Shown piece by piece: positions 1 through 12,300 of a DNA stretch of 64,000 bases (position 1 is the first letter of the stretch; each line of letters opens with the position of its first letter). The notes below the pieces were generated by a model. That model made no database searches and was not told where the DNA came from. It saw only the letters and a list, made by a program, of their open reading frames with translations. Source of the stretch: Hexactinellida sp. DTS-2022 (lineage: Eukaryota; Porifera; Hexactinellida); assembly GCA_028753945.1 (NCBI GenBank), contig JAPNXP010000001.1, forward strand, positions 11,708,501-11,772,500, in the 5' to 3' direction. A program made the translations under genes and the position numbers.

Positions 1-1801
1 AGGAATCTCTGATAGCATAGTTCACATAAACTTCGTAATATACCTCAGAGTTAGTATGGCACCCAGGCCCAGCTAAAGCAAACCTTCCTAACGATATGTT
101 CCTTTAGGAAATACTCCGGCGTAGGAACTCATTTTGCTCCTGTTAAAGATAATATTGTTTTGAAGCCATGACTGAAAAACGATGTGGCTCAGCATGCAGC
201 ACCCAATCGAATTGTTTCTGTAAAATATCGGTAATGACAGTACTGCGTCCTACGACCATGTTATAAATGTATTGAGAGATAATCTCAGATAACTAGGTCA
301 GGTCAGTTCACAAACCTGGTATATTAATTATTTTAGGAGTAAAGCACTTTAAGATAATAAGTTGTCTAATCGAATTGCCAGTATCAGTGCTCGTACAAAC
401 TGGTAAGAATTGAATCTAATCAATATTCAGAATTAAATTTCTGTGGAGCTAGACATTATTATTCTTCAGGTGTATCCAATGAGCAGTGTAATATCTCGCA
501 TAACAGGAAGAAAGTATCCATTTGAAGCTGGAGGAATTGAGTTATGCTCATTAACAATGTAGAATAACGTAGAATTGAAAGACTATGCAACACGTGCCAT
601 ACCAAATTGGTTGATAAGCAAATCAGCTTAATAATAATATTTCAGAAATGCTTAAGGAGAAAGTTCTCAGTTCGTTTCAAATGCTTGCTTCGTATAACCA
701 AGTTATTTCGACGTAAAATAACTAACGCAGCAGCTTTTAACAGCTGGGAACTACTCTATAGAATTGTATAGAATTATAACTATAGCCTCTGGAGTCTGTA
801 CTAGGTGATACTAAGATTTGTATTCACACTCAATAGATTCACAATCCAGTGATAACTATAGTAGAATCTCGTTAGTACGAACACCTGGGGACCGTCAAAG
901 TGTGTTCGGCTTATCCGGAATTCGGATAATATTATTTGTATTGACTCCTATTGAGTATTGGAAAGGTTTTGAAGGGGACTGAAATAGTGTTCATATTAAC
1001 CGGAATTTCATATAACTCTGTTCGTAGAACTTCGTACTAAGGAGGTTCAATTGAATAAGGTTTGAGAACAGTTAATAATAGAGTTGGAGAATGACACAAA
1101 ATTGAAATTACAAACCGCTTATAATAAAGTACCCAATGTGAAATCTAAAGACCGAGTTAAACAAACAGAATAATTAGATTCAGCACAATTCTGGTTAATG
1201 CGAACACCAGGGGACAGTCGAATTTGTTCGTATTAACCAGTCACTAGCATGCATCTATATAACTTCTTAACTCCTTAACTCAAATAATACTCATAATAAA
1301 CAATTTAAACCTATGCCTGCTAAATTATGCGTACATAAATTGTTATCTGATATTTCGCCTTATTTGTTTCGTATTGATGGGGAAACCGTTAGTTCACACA
1401 TTATGCAACTAAAATTTGGTATCCTACCGATGACCGGAGTATGTCCACGAACAAGACTCAATTGTGTATACTTACTTGTGTATATTCTATAAATTATCAC
1501 TCGTAAATAGGTCCGGATCTCGAACCTATCATTCTAGCATGCTATGGCAAAACCGCAAAAGTTACAAGCTAAGCTAAATCTGTACAAGTTGCACCCAAAC
1601 TCGTATCTCCTAGGTAAATACGTTCATAACAACCAAAGACCTCGGAAAAATGCTTCCTGACTACAACATTACATAATGACATAATCAGTCTATTTATACA
1701 AGAATACAAGAATATTTATATTACAAGAAAAGTTCTACATGGGTCATACAAATAAGCTAGATATACATAGAGATAGAGCAAGCAGAACTATTCTAAAATT
1801 C
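1..1801. other. AT-rich intergenic DNA without a recognisable gene
   Basis: No reading frame with family resemblance is seen on either strand. The stretch holds one complete pogo-like MITE (859-1054) and a small fragment of the same family near 1195-1250, recognised by its 'gcgaacaccaggggac' and 'ttcgtattaacc' words. The rest is unique-looking AT-rich sequence. The last 100 bases before 1802 would be the 3' flank of the calmodulin-like gene. Confidence 0.6.
859..1054. mobile_element. pogo-like MITE, family 1
   Basis: The left end reads AGTAGAATCTCGTTAGTACG and the right end is an imperfect inverted copy ending in 'ggaggttcaatt'. The core shares 'aaggggactgaaatagtg' with copies at 6793, 38431 and 43782. 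Ends and size fit non-autonomous Tc1/mariner-pogo elements, which insert at TA. No coding capacity is seen. The right terminus has decayed. Confidence 0.65.
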
Positions 1802-2263
1802 CTAATACTTTGAAGTGAGTATTTTTGCAAACGCTTCATAGTTAATCATCCCATTACCATCCGCTCCCGCTTCATTAAGCATTTCATCCACTTCGTCTTC
1901 GGTTAACTTCTCGCCTAGCGTAGTCATTATGTGTCGGAGTTCCGACGAGCTAATCTTACCATTTCCCTCCTTGTCGAACACCCGGAATGACTCACGAATC
2001 TCCCCTTCGTTATCCTGCTCCTTCATCTTAGTCTGAATAAGAGAGAGGAAAGTGTCGAACTCTACAACCCCCGAGCTGTCCGCGTCGGCCAGCTGCAGCA
2101 TCTCCGCGACCTCTCTCTCGGACGGGTTCTGTCCCAAGGAGCGAAGTACTGTGGAGAGGTCTTTTATAGCGATTGTGTTATTATTCTTATTGTCGAACAG
2201 AGCGAATGCTTCCTTATACTCTGCGATTTGTTCCTCAGTCACTCCTGCCTGGAAATTGGCCAT
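1802..2263 (-). CDS. calmodulin-like protein with degenerate EF-hands
   Basis: A 153-residue single-exon frame with the calmodulin layout of four EF-hands and a central linker, beginning [20 protein letters not shown]. Calmodulins bind calcium and switch target enzymes; this copy probably binds fewer ions. Loop 1 ([12 protein letters not shown]) lacks the usual acidic and glycine positions. Loop 2 ([12 protein letters not shown]) ends in Thr instead of the bidentate Glu. Loop 3 ([12 protein letters not shown]) is canonical. Loop 4 ([12 protein letters not shown]) has lost both the first Asp and the last Glu. Length matches calmodulin plus a 4-residue N-terminal extension. It ends in TAG at 1802-1804. 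True calmodulin is almost invariant in animals, so this is a divergent paralogue (calmodulin-like or troponin-C-like). The family is certain; the exact subfamily is not. Confidence 0.88.
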   Translation of the reverse strand: MANFQAGVTEEQIAEYKEAFALFDNKNNNTIAIKDLSTVLRSLGQNPSEREVAEMLQLADADSSGVVEFDTFLSLIQTKMKEQDNEGEIRESFRVFDKEGNGKISSSELRHIMTTLGEKLTEDEVDEMLNEAGADGNGMINYEAFAKILTSKY

Positions 2264-3374
2264 CTCATTCAGTTCACTTTAATTCGACTTACCTAGCTAA
2301 GTTTAACAATAACTATTATATAACGAATACCTATGCAGCTTAAGTATATTGATATACGAAACCATTAGGTCAGTGCTAATTAGCTTATTCGATAATGAGG
2401 AGTATATCAAGTTATATTTCTTTTGGTGCAGACTCTCAAATCCTAATTACAGCAATTAATTTGGTTAACCGAGTTAAAATAGGCAACACCATACAGGGCC
2501 TGCAGTTAACAGGTTGTCTAGTTCAAAAGAACTGGATCATGCATCTATTTAATGGCTACACTCAACTTAATTCAAGGTTAATCAAAAACTTTAATCTACG
2601 ACTATTAATAGCCGCCATTAAATTATGTTGAAAGTTGTAAATCGTATCCATTCAAAATAAATTGTTTAATAAAACAACGAAGAAACGAAAACGCTTGAGT
2701 ATTCAAAATTATTTGTCCACACAATAATAAGATTATGTAATTTCAGCTGAGATTCAGATGGTAACGTAAATAATATTTTGATTCACTCGTGGTCTATACA
2801 GCAGCATTCTTTGATAATAATTAACCAAACTTAGATTTATTAAAGACGTATTGCTTAATTACACGATCGGAGGTATTTAATGACTACAAATTTTGAATAT
2901 ATAATTATCGAAATTAAACCGAAGCTGTGGCGAGTTCCGAGAAACAATTACTGTTTCACCTGATGCTTTAAGCTCCCAGGGCTACAGCCTGTATGACAGT
3001 CAAGTGATATCACAAGGTTATATAATAAGCAAGTTGCATACTCGTGGATGGACTAATGATATTAGTACATTGATAATTAGATAAATTTGAGATAGCATAT
3101 TAAAATTAACCGATTCATTCTATTGAATAGAAGTATATATGATAAGTTAAAAGTAGAAAATTTTTAAAAATTTAAGCAATTTAGAGACAAGACGGATGGC
3201 ATAAGAAAGCAGACATTTGTATGGGATATATAATTAACTATGTCATCCAATATATTAGAATAAATCCATTTCCACACTGTCAAAATCAATTTAACACTTG
3301 AATACAATTGTCTACTCAGGAATTTACCTGTTCTGATTAATGTATAGATAAGAAATAAATTCATTCTAGCCGTC
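2264..3374. other. intergenic, no gene seen
   Basis: AT-rich DNA between the calmodulin-like start codon and the SEC24 stop codon. It contains the promoter side of the former and the 3' end of the latter. The open frames at 2395-2631 (+) and 3164-3364 (-) have no family resemblance and AT-driven composition, so I read them as chance. No repeat family seen elsewhere in the window was recognised here. Confidence 0.5.
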
Positions 3375-6300
3375 TTACTTTGAAATTTTTGAACGAAGGA
3401 AATTTAAAAAGTCATAATAAGACATAGTCTCTTCGAATTTGTCTTCGACTAATCTCTTAGGGAATTCCATCTTGTAGTGCGAGCTGTCCGTTAGCACCAC
3501 GAGGACGGGGGCCCGGGCCCGAGAGCTCCTGATCTGGGAGAGCAGCAGCCGCACCCTCTCCGATAGCATGTTGTCGATAACGGGTAACTCCTCTATGCTA
3601 GTTGAGTTGTCATCGAGGATTTCTTGTGGAGAGGAAACTCCGAATACTTTCTGCATGAACTCGGTACTCACACTGGTGCCCATGTATATAATAATGTACT
3701 CGCCTGCATCTAGCAGGTAGGCCCCAGTAAGCGAGGTCTTCTCGGCAGAGCAATGCAGTATCTGCACCGATATGTGGTCCCCCTCAGCCTCGTTCGTGAG
3801 CTCCGACTTCTCCACGATATCGTGCAGGCCGTAGAGCGTGGGGTATATGCTGGTGAGCAGCTCGTCGAGAGGGAGCGTCTTGAGGAGCAGGGTTTGGTAG
3901 CTGCGCTCGTCCAGCTGCACCTGGCTGTTCACGCGGAGCAGCGGGTGCTTAAGCAGCCCAAGCAGGTAGAGCGGGACCAGACGCAGGGAGGTAGGGAGAT
4001 TGATAGAGTTAGACTTCGTGGATCGCTGGCTGTTTAAAGGAGCGTAGGATTTAATAAGGTCGCCTACGACATTGATTAATCCAGTGCGTGCATCTCCTAG
4101 CGACGAATCTATTATTCTATCCACCGCCATTTTCGAAACAAAGGCTGCGATGCCCTGTGCATTAGCACTGGCATATACGTCCAATAGTTTCTAGATAGGA
4201 GAAGGAAAACTATAAAACAGTTGATGAAATTATAAAACATGTATGGAGGAAATGGAAGGTTTGGCATTGAGTTTTGCTACTGAAAACTCCGATAAAACGG
4301 AAAAGGAATCCGAACTGGGACATAACTTATTGTCTGATGCATCTCTAATAAAAGTTGGAGCTCGTAAATAGTTCTGACAACCATTTCTATGAGAACTTTG
4401 ATATTGCATTTATATGGGCCTGTCCATAGACAGGTAGATTGGTAGAGGTTTTTACTCTTACGTCACGCATGCGTTCAGGGGGATCGCCATAGACGTAATA
4501 CAGAACAATTAGTTAGATGTATAAATAAATCGCTTATGAAGCGCGTTAAATTAAAACCTCGGATAGTTACAGACTCTATACAGCTTAATGAATGTTATAC
4601 TGGTCCCAATCGAGACAGCAAGCCCGGGGCAATAGGAAGCGTAACACCCACAGACGCGGGGTAGTAACGGGGTGAGGACACTCCTGATGAGTCCCTGAAA
4701 CGAAACGAAACCCAACTTATAGTCTATCAATCTTAACGAACAGTATTACAGACTTGATCCGAGCATAAGTATTGTGGACTTCGCCTAATAGGGACAGATA
4801 CTAAGGGAGAAATGACACTAGGGTTTATCCGGTTAATCGAGACAAACTGTATTACAGAGTTTTATCCAGGAGCGCGCCATACGCCTAGAGGTGTATAAAG
4901 TGGGATATGTTTGCGTTTAGGAGCGTGAAAACTGCTGAGAGTCCCCATAGAGTAAATACAAACTAAACTTTTATGCGGACAAATTTCATACTCTAGTGAC
5001 CTTAGGAGAGTTCAATTCTACGTAGTCTTGTAAAATTACCCTGCTGTCTTAGTCGAATGTTTAGTGCCATTTATATGTACTATATTTATTAGAGTTTACT
5101 TGGTTATCACTTATAAGCAAGGAATTATCCAGGAGCGCGAAACCCTCCTTTTGGAGCATGATTTTGGTAAATTTGAATTTAGGAGCGCGAAAATTTCGAA
5201 TACTCTCCTATACCGTAACATTAATTTGTGATTTAGGAGTATTAAAATTGGATCAGACCACTGCAGGATTAGGAGCGTATTTATAAATGGATGTATAATA
5301 CACTGCATATAAGTATAACTCACCGTTGTAACAGGCAGAGCAATGGTGGCCACGCGTATTCTCCTCTCCCCGCGCACACTGGTGTAGAGCAGGGCGGACT
5401 GCAGGAATGCGACTTCTACGTCATCGAGTGTTTCTTCGTGCGAGAGCTGAATAGCGAACGAGTGGTCAGGATTCACATTGGGCAGCGCTAAAAGATCTGT
5501 TGAGCGCACGAAGCAGTTCCCATGAAATGTGTGGAGTGCCAAACCTATAGAGTTAGATTGGCATCAGGCATTGCGATGATATGGTACCCGACTGTCAAAT
5601 ATGCAGCAAGCGAATTAGAAACAAACCTGGTGAACATCGAATTCTCATAACAGCTTCGAAACCAATTCTCCGAGTGAAATACCTGTGCAGGTCTTCCTGG
5701 AAAGCTCTAGTTCTATTCGGGAAAGATTCTTGCGAAAGTGTAGAATAGTAGCGCACCTGGAGACAATGTTATCTATTAATTAACTAACCTAATTAATAAG
5801 TATAGTACAGTGCAACCTCGATTATCCGAACTAGTTAGGGACCAGTAAATGTTTGGATAATTTAAGGCTGAACTAATTATAGAATAACATTGGGACCAGC
5901 CAGGTATGTAATGGAGGTTGCACTGAATCAGGAATTGTTGAGTTAAACAGTCTGCCTCTAAACAACAGAGTTTATTTGTGAGTGTGTGTAAACTAATTTA
6001 TTATGAACATTCGTATATTATCACGATTCACGAGCCTTTCGGCTCAGTTGCTTCGCGACTTACTATCCCTAAATAACTATCATAGTGATAAGTTAATTTA
6101 TTGTTTTATGACGTAATTTAATCACAATACAAGTATTTCACAATGAGTTATTAGGTTCTATGAAATATCGAGTCAATCCTAAAAGTTAGAATTTATTTAA
6201 CATTTTAGTGGTCTAAGGTGAGAAATGGTACAAAAGAAGGATAAGAAAGAGTGACATAGAGACTCGGAATTTATTAATTTATTTCCTTGTCCCAACTCAG

Positions 6301-9300
6301 AATTTACTTCGGGTCAAACAAATTATTGAAACTAAGATACGTATTAAAATATAATTGTAACATCTATCATAGTAACTCGGTTCCTACTTTCCAATCGATA
6401 CAGACAATCTAGTTAAGTTGTTGATAAATTATAATTTGAGCTTTGAGGTGTTATTTTATAGAAATATAAGAAATGGCGCAAGTACAATAGTTGGAATCAG
6501 TTTTGGTGCATGAAGATATGACTTCTAGGGATATAGCAAACCGTATACTAGTACGAATACTCATTTGTACAGATACCTGTCCGGAAGAGAATCTGGAGAG
6601 TGAGGCTATCGAGAATAGGTCAGTGAACTGGCTACACGTCACAAACAGGTCCACTCCCACTTGTTTCTCGCAGCAGTCCAGCGCTAACTTCTTGTAGAAG
6701 TCTGTGCTAGCAGACAGCTGTATTGACTCTATGTTCTGAGTATGTTTCTTTAGGTAGTTTGTAGCCTAATTGTATCAATAATAAAACAACTACAGTAGAA
6801 CCCAGGGGACCGTCATACAAACACAAGGGGACCGTAAAATGCGGTCGCCTCATCTAGAATTTGTATTAACCAATATAGTTTGTATTGAAAAAGCTTTGAA
6901 GGGGACTGAAACAGTGTCCGTACTAACGAGGTTCTACTGTATAGAACAGTGGTTCTCAACCTTTTCAAATTAACGGACCCTGGCCCTGGTTGTATTAAAA
7001 AATATCTTGCGACCCAAACATTTACTAAGCGACCCAAAACATGTACAAATAATATGATACTATTATCGAGTAGGTACCGCGGCGGACCCCTTGAAATATT
7101 TCGCGGACCCCAGGTTGAGAACCACTGGTATAGAACTTATCAAAGTCGGAAGAAATAGCTATAATTATATACCGTAATATAACCATGGATGTACTCACTT
7201 GCTCCGAGCTCATAGCGCCGCTGCCCTTGGTAGGCCTCTGTGCGATGAGTACAGTGATCCTCCCGCCGCTCTGAGAAATCATCTTAAACGCAGACTCTGT
7301 CGCCACGCCCATGCAGCTCTCGTTGCTGTGCGTGTTTGCCCATATCCCCGGCAAGTCTCGGAGCAGCTGCTTGAAGGACTCCTTGGCCTCCTTGAGGTAC
7401 ACCATCAGGTCGTTGTTGGTCGGGAGGAACACCTCCTCCAGGTCGGGGATGTCGTATATGTGTGCGGGCAGGGTCCCCCGCACGCCGTAGAACTGGATGG
7501 AGTGGTTGAAGGTGACGAGACCCACCTGCGTACGGCTGTCCCCCGGCAGCTCGTCCAGACAGGAGATCAGAGTCTCACAGAAGGCAGATAGAGCGCCTAG
7601 CAATCACGCATAATCATAATAGAAAGGAAGTGTATTGGTACAAGAAAACCGGTTATAACACACAGAATCATAATACAGTAGAACCTGCATAATCCGACGC
7701 TCTATAATCCGGAATTCAGCAGAACCGACACTTTTCCTTGTCCCAATGAGCGTCGGACTATGTATTAGAGCTGCATAATCCGACAATTTTTCAATCCGAT
7801 ATTTTTTGTCTATCCCAACGGGTGTCGGATTAGCCAGGTTCTAACTTCTACTGTGGAAAGGAAGTGTATTGATACAAGAAAACTCGGTTATAAACGTACC
7901 TGGGCTACTATGTACTAATTATTTAACCAAATTTATTTAAGTAGTATGTATTTCTATGTAGATAAAAACTCGGTTAGTACAAAGAATATATGCATTTATT
8001 TCCCATTCCCGAGGGGGTACGTTATAACCGAGTTCTACTGCAGTGCACTACCTTATCCACTGGAGAGAGTGCATACCTGAGACTACGGATGAGTAGGATA
8101 CGTCCAGTACGAACACGTATACGGGGGGCTGGGGGGGCCGCAGCGCGTAGTCCGAGTTAGCAATGTATTCCACTATGGGGGACTGGACCTCAGAGTAGGT
8201 GCCGGTGTTGTGATTAGCTTTAACCGCGTCATCAGAGTTGAAGCCATCCGGGAGGGAGTTGGCTCGGTGACAAATGTTGCACTTCCATTTGCGACCGGGC
8301 AGGAATGCGATGTACGGGTTTATGTATGTTCTGCAGTTGGAACAGCGAATGATACAGGAGGTGGATACGACAGGCAGCTTGTCGCTTGAGATATCCTACA
8401 GGGAACAGAGCTGGATACAACCAGGGAATTTATGTTGAGCATAGAAACAATAGAATTCTTGGATAAATTGGAGGTTGTTCCACAGTGGGAATTTAGGTGG
8501 AAATAGGATAAAATTATCATTCTCTTGAAACTTGAATTCGTGCTTACCAGTGAATTCAGAATATCAAATAACCAAGTAATGCATAATTTCATTCTGATCT
8601 AAGAAAAATTTTGGTTGTTATGACTATTCAAAGTATTAGATTTTTGACAATTGGAATTTCTATTTTGCGGTTATAGAAAGTTACTAATGCTTCATTGCAT
8701 ATTTTGAGAACACTGTTCTTCAGAATTACTTCTCTTTTGAATATTCTGATATACATTTAATTATATATATTATATATCATAATAACATCTCAGTATAAAT
8801 TGATTATGTGATGTGGCTAACGGAAAATATACGATTCGGACAATAAATTCTTGCTTAGTCCCCCTCCTTCAAGATGATGGGAAATATCGTGTCCAGGTTT
8901 ATGCGTTTTTTTTTGTGTTTTTAATATAAAGTATACATATTTAACTTCAATATAAACCAAATTCCAGATGCGCAAAACTTTGCCCACAGATATTTTCTTT
9001 TATTATTAATTAATTTATTAAGATAAGTGATTCAAGTACAAATTATACTCCTTCAATTAAAATTATTTTTTATGCATAACAAGGAAGCTTCAGAATTTCT
9101 TAACTCGAATCCAGTGAGTTAGGGGCTACAATGAATTAGAATCTGACTAATATCAAACATTTCGGTGTCAATTTGATGAATTAAAGTTTAGCAGGGAGCT
9201 GAACTGTCGGCAAATTAGTGGAAATTTACTTTGTACATACTGAGATCTCAACAATACTGTCAAAACTAGGTTCTACTAGCTCTAAAACCTAGGTGATGTA

Positions 9301-12300
9301 ATATTCTTATAAAATAGTTTCTAAATGCGCGAAAAGGCGCGACGTAGATTACTTAATAACTTTGAACCATATATATTAGGATTTTTGAAAAAATTATACC
9401 TTGTTCAAGAAATATAATCAATAATCATGGGTGAACAATAAAAAATTTGTTAACAAACCTAAAGTATAATTTATGATAGAATTAACATAAATTGTCTAGA
9501 ACTACGTTTAGGTGAATACGTACATCATTTTTGATAATTCCATTCAGTTTGCAGCTACCGATAACCTATATGTCAATAATACTTCATTAGAGTCTATATA
9601 GCATAGTTTTCCTATTTCCACTTCAGCCCTGAAAATTCCCACTGTGCATGTTCTAGACTCTAGAGTAAATGTATAAGATTATCCAAGGAATTATCCAGGA
9701 GCGCGAGACGCTCGTTTTGGACTTGGAGCATGATTTTTTGGAAATAATAATTAGGAGCGCGAAAATTTGGAATCCTCTCCTATACCGTAACATTAATTTG
9801 TGTCTAGGTGTATGAAAATTGGATCAGACCAGGATTAGGGGCGTATTTACAAATGGCTGTATAATATTACATTGGATACAACCAACTGGCTCTGACAGTG
9901 GTATCCGCCTAATAGTTATATTAGCAAGTTATAATCAGTCTAAACGAGCATTTAATGTTAACAAGCTGCTCGTCCGCGCGACGCGCGTTCTTACAACTTG
10001 CACTCGGGCCTGCGGCCCTCGCTTGTATTCATGACAAATTATGCCTGTTGTATTTAGATACTGTGGAGTGTAATGTAAATTTAACGAACATTATACATCC
10101 CTTTCCTTACGTCACGTTTTTTGCCATTTGGAATAAAAAGTACGATCTGTGACATTCGTAATCCTTCTCCCCCCTCGAAAGCGTTACGTAACGTTCGAAG
10201 GCCTCATACGTAGGTTGGTTATATTATGGGAAATCATTTAGGAATTATAATAGCTGTCCGCTATGTACAAATGACCGTGTATAAACGTATATAGACTATA
10301 GAGCAGTGGTTCCCAACCTTTTCCAAAAAAAGTCAGGATATTACTCCCCTAAGCAATATTTTTGCTAAAATTCCCCCCAGGATTACAATGTAGAATTTTG
10401 GTATGGAAATAACTGAAAAACTAAGTGAAATATAAATAATACTGTCAATGAGAACTGTCAATATAATCAATGCAAGGAATTTTTAATTACTTAGTGATTA
10501 AATCATTCAGTGAGACAAAGTAATCCATAAAATTTCATTAATATATCTAAGTATACCTATGCGGAATTCCTCCCCGAGGATGGCCAAATTCCTCCCCAGG
10601 GAGGAATTCCTCCCAGGTTGGGAACCACTGCTATAGAGTAACCTTTAAGCTTTAGCAGATTCCACTTTACAGTATGTAGTTGCCGTCTAAGCAGTATATT
10701 AAGCTGACCTACCGCGCTACGCGCGTTCTCACAACTTATTCTCGAGCCTTCGGCCCTCGCGTGAATTTACAACAATTTTGATTCCTTAAGTAGAATAGAC
10801 AAATTAGTTATTTCAGAAAGAAAGACTTTTAGACTAAATCATAATAATATAATATATGCTCACGATCCTCGGTAAATTAATACATTAATTCATGCTAAAA
10901 AAGTCATTGATACGAAATTTATTCCAAACTAACAAATACATCTTTTCTCGGGTTTATGAGTAGCAAATCTGAAATCTAATTGATTAATTAATCAAAAGTT
11001 TGGAAATGAAGAGTTCATAAGGTGGAATGAAAGGTTTGAGTTTAACTTTTACTAAATAGACTATTTATGCGATTAATAGGGCTATTGAAGTACTAACTTA
11101 TAGGGTAAAATTTATTGGTCAAATGTATTGACCCAGAATTATTTGTATTTATTTTTCCAGTCAATTAAATTGCAGTCTCAGTTTGGCTTTCTATAATGCA
11201 TAATTAACAGCTGATAGATCTGTCACCTTTTGAAAGGGAAGAATGAATATTTTTCTTAGATATTAGAATTTGTTTCTAGAAACAATATTTCCTACCCCTC
11301 TGCCAAATTACAAGTCTGTAGCTCTTACCAGTTCCTCAATCAATTCCGAACAACAACAAAAAACAAATCATTGTGATTTAATATATAAGATTATGTTCCT
11401 CTAATAGCAAATTCGCCTATTAGTAAGCAAATTAGGTGCAAAATGCGACTTGCTTTATAGGACGGAATTACAGTACCTCGGACCAAAGTGACCATATCAA
11501 GCGACTGTAATTACGATTATTCATAAAAAGGGAGAATTAAGATATAATTAATTTAATAAATGACTGAACACATAACTAATGATAAATAATAGATTTAAAT
11601 GCAATAAATGATGATCATGCATTATACCAATAATTAAGGACAGACCAAATTATCGATCGCAGGAATGTATACAGTCAGGTTCTGTTACTGTGAACATGCA
11701 TTCAAGGGACAAAAAATTGTGTTGATAATAGAGAGACTTCATAACAAGCGAACTAAACTTAAAAGTTATTAATTTGAGATCATAGAGCTTGTTCATAATA
11801 AGCAGACGAAAATCGGTCACAATAAGTAGACCTGACTGTATAGCTGTAATTCTCAATTTTATTACCTAAACCGCATTTATAATTGAGATAAATACTAACT
11901 TCCAATCCCAATATTATAATAGACTAGCGCGCTTCGCTTGCTAGGTCGCTTCGCTTGCTAGGTCGCTTCGCGGCAGAACACAACCACACACCAACCGCAA
12001 AGCGGTTGGTGTGTGGTTTATATACTTCGTAACCTTAATTATAATGCGAAAATAGGCCTAAAATAGGCCAATTTACAATGTGAAATTTTTGTGATTACGT
12101 CATCATGCGATGAGTAAGCATATTGGCAATCTGGTATGACCAACGTGTCCGCATCATTAATGTCCCTGTTCTATTTAATTTTCAGATTTTTAGTTCTAGA
12201 GGGCGGGAATTATGTGCGATTAAGTGAATTTTCAGGGTTCCCGAAATGTGATAATGACGTCATACCTTGTCGAGGTGTGAGAAATTTTTAGTGGAAACCT

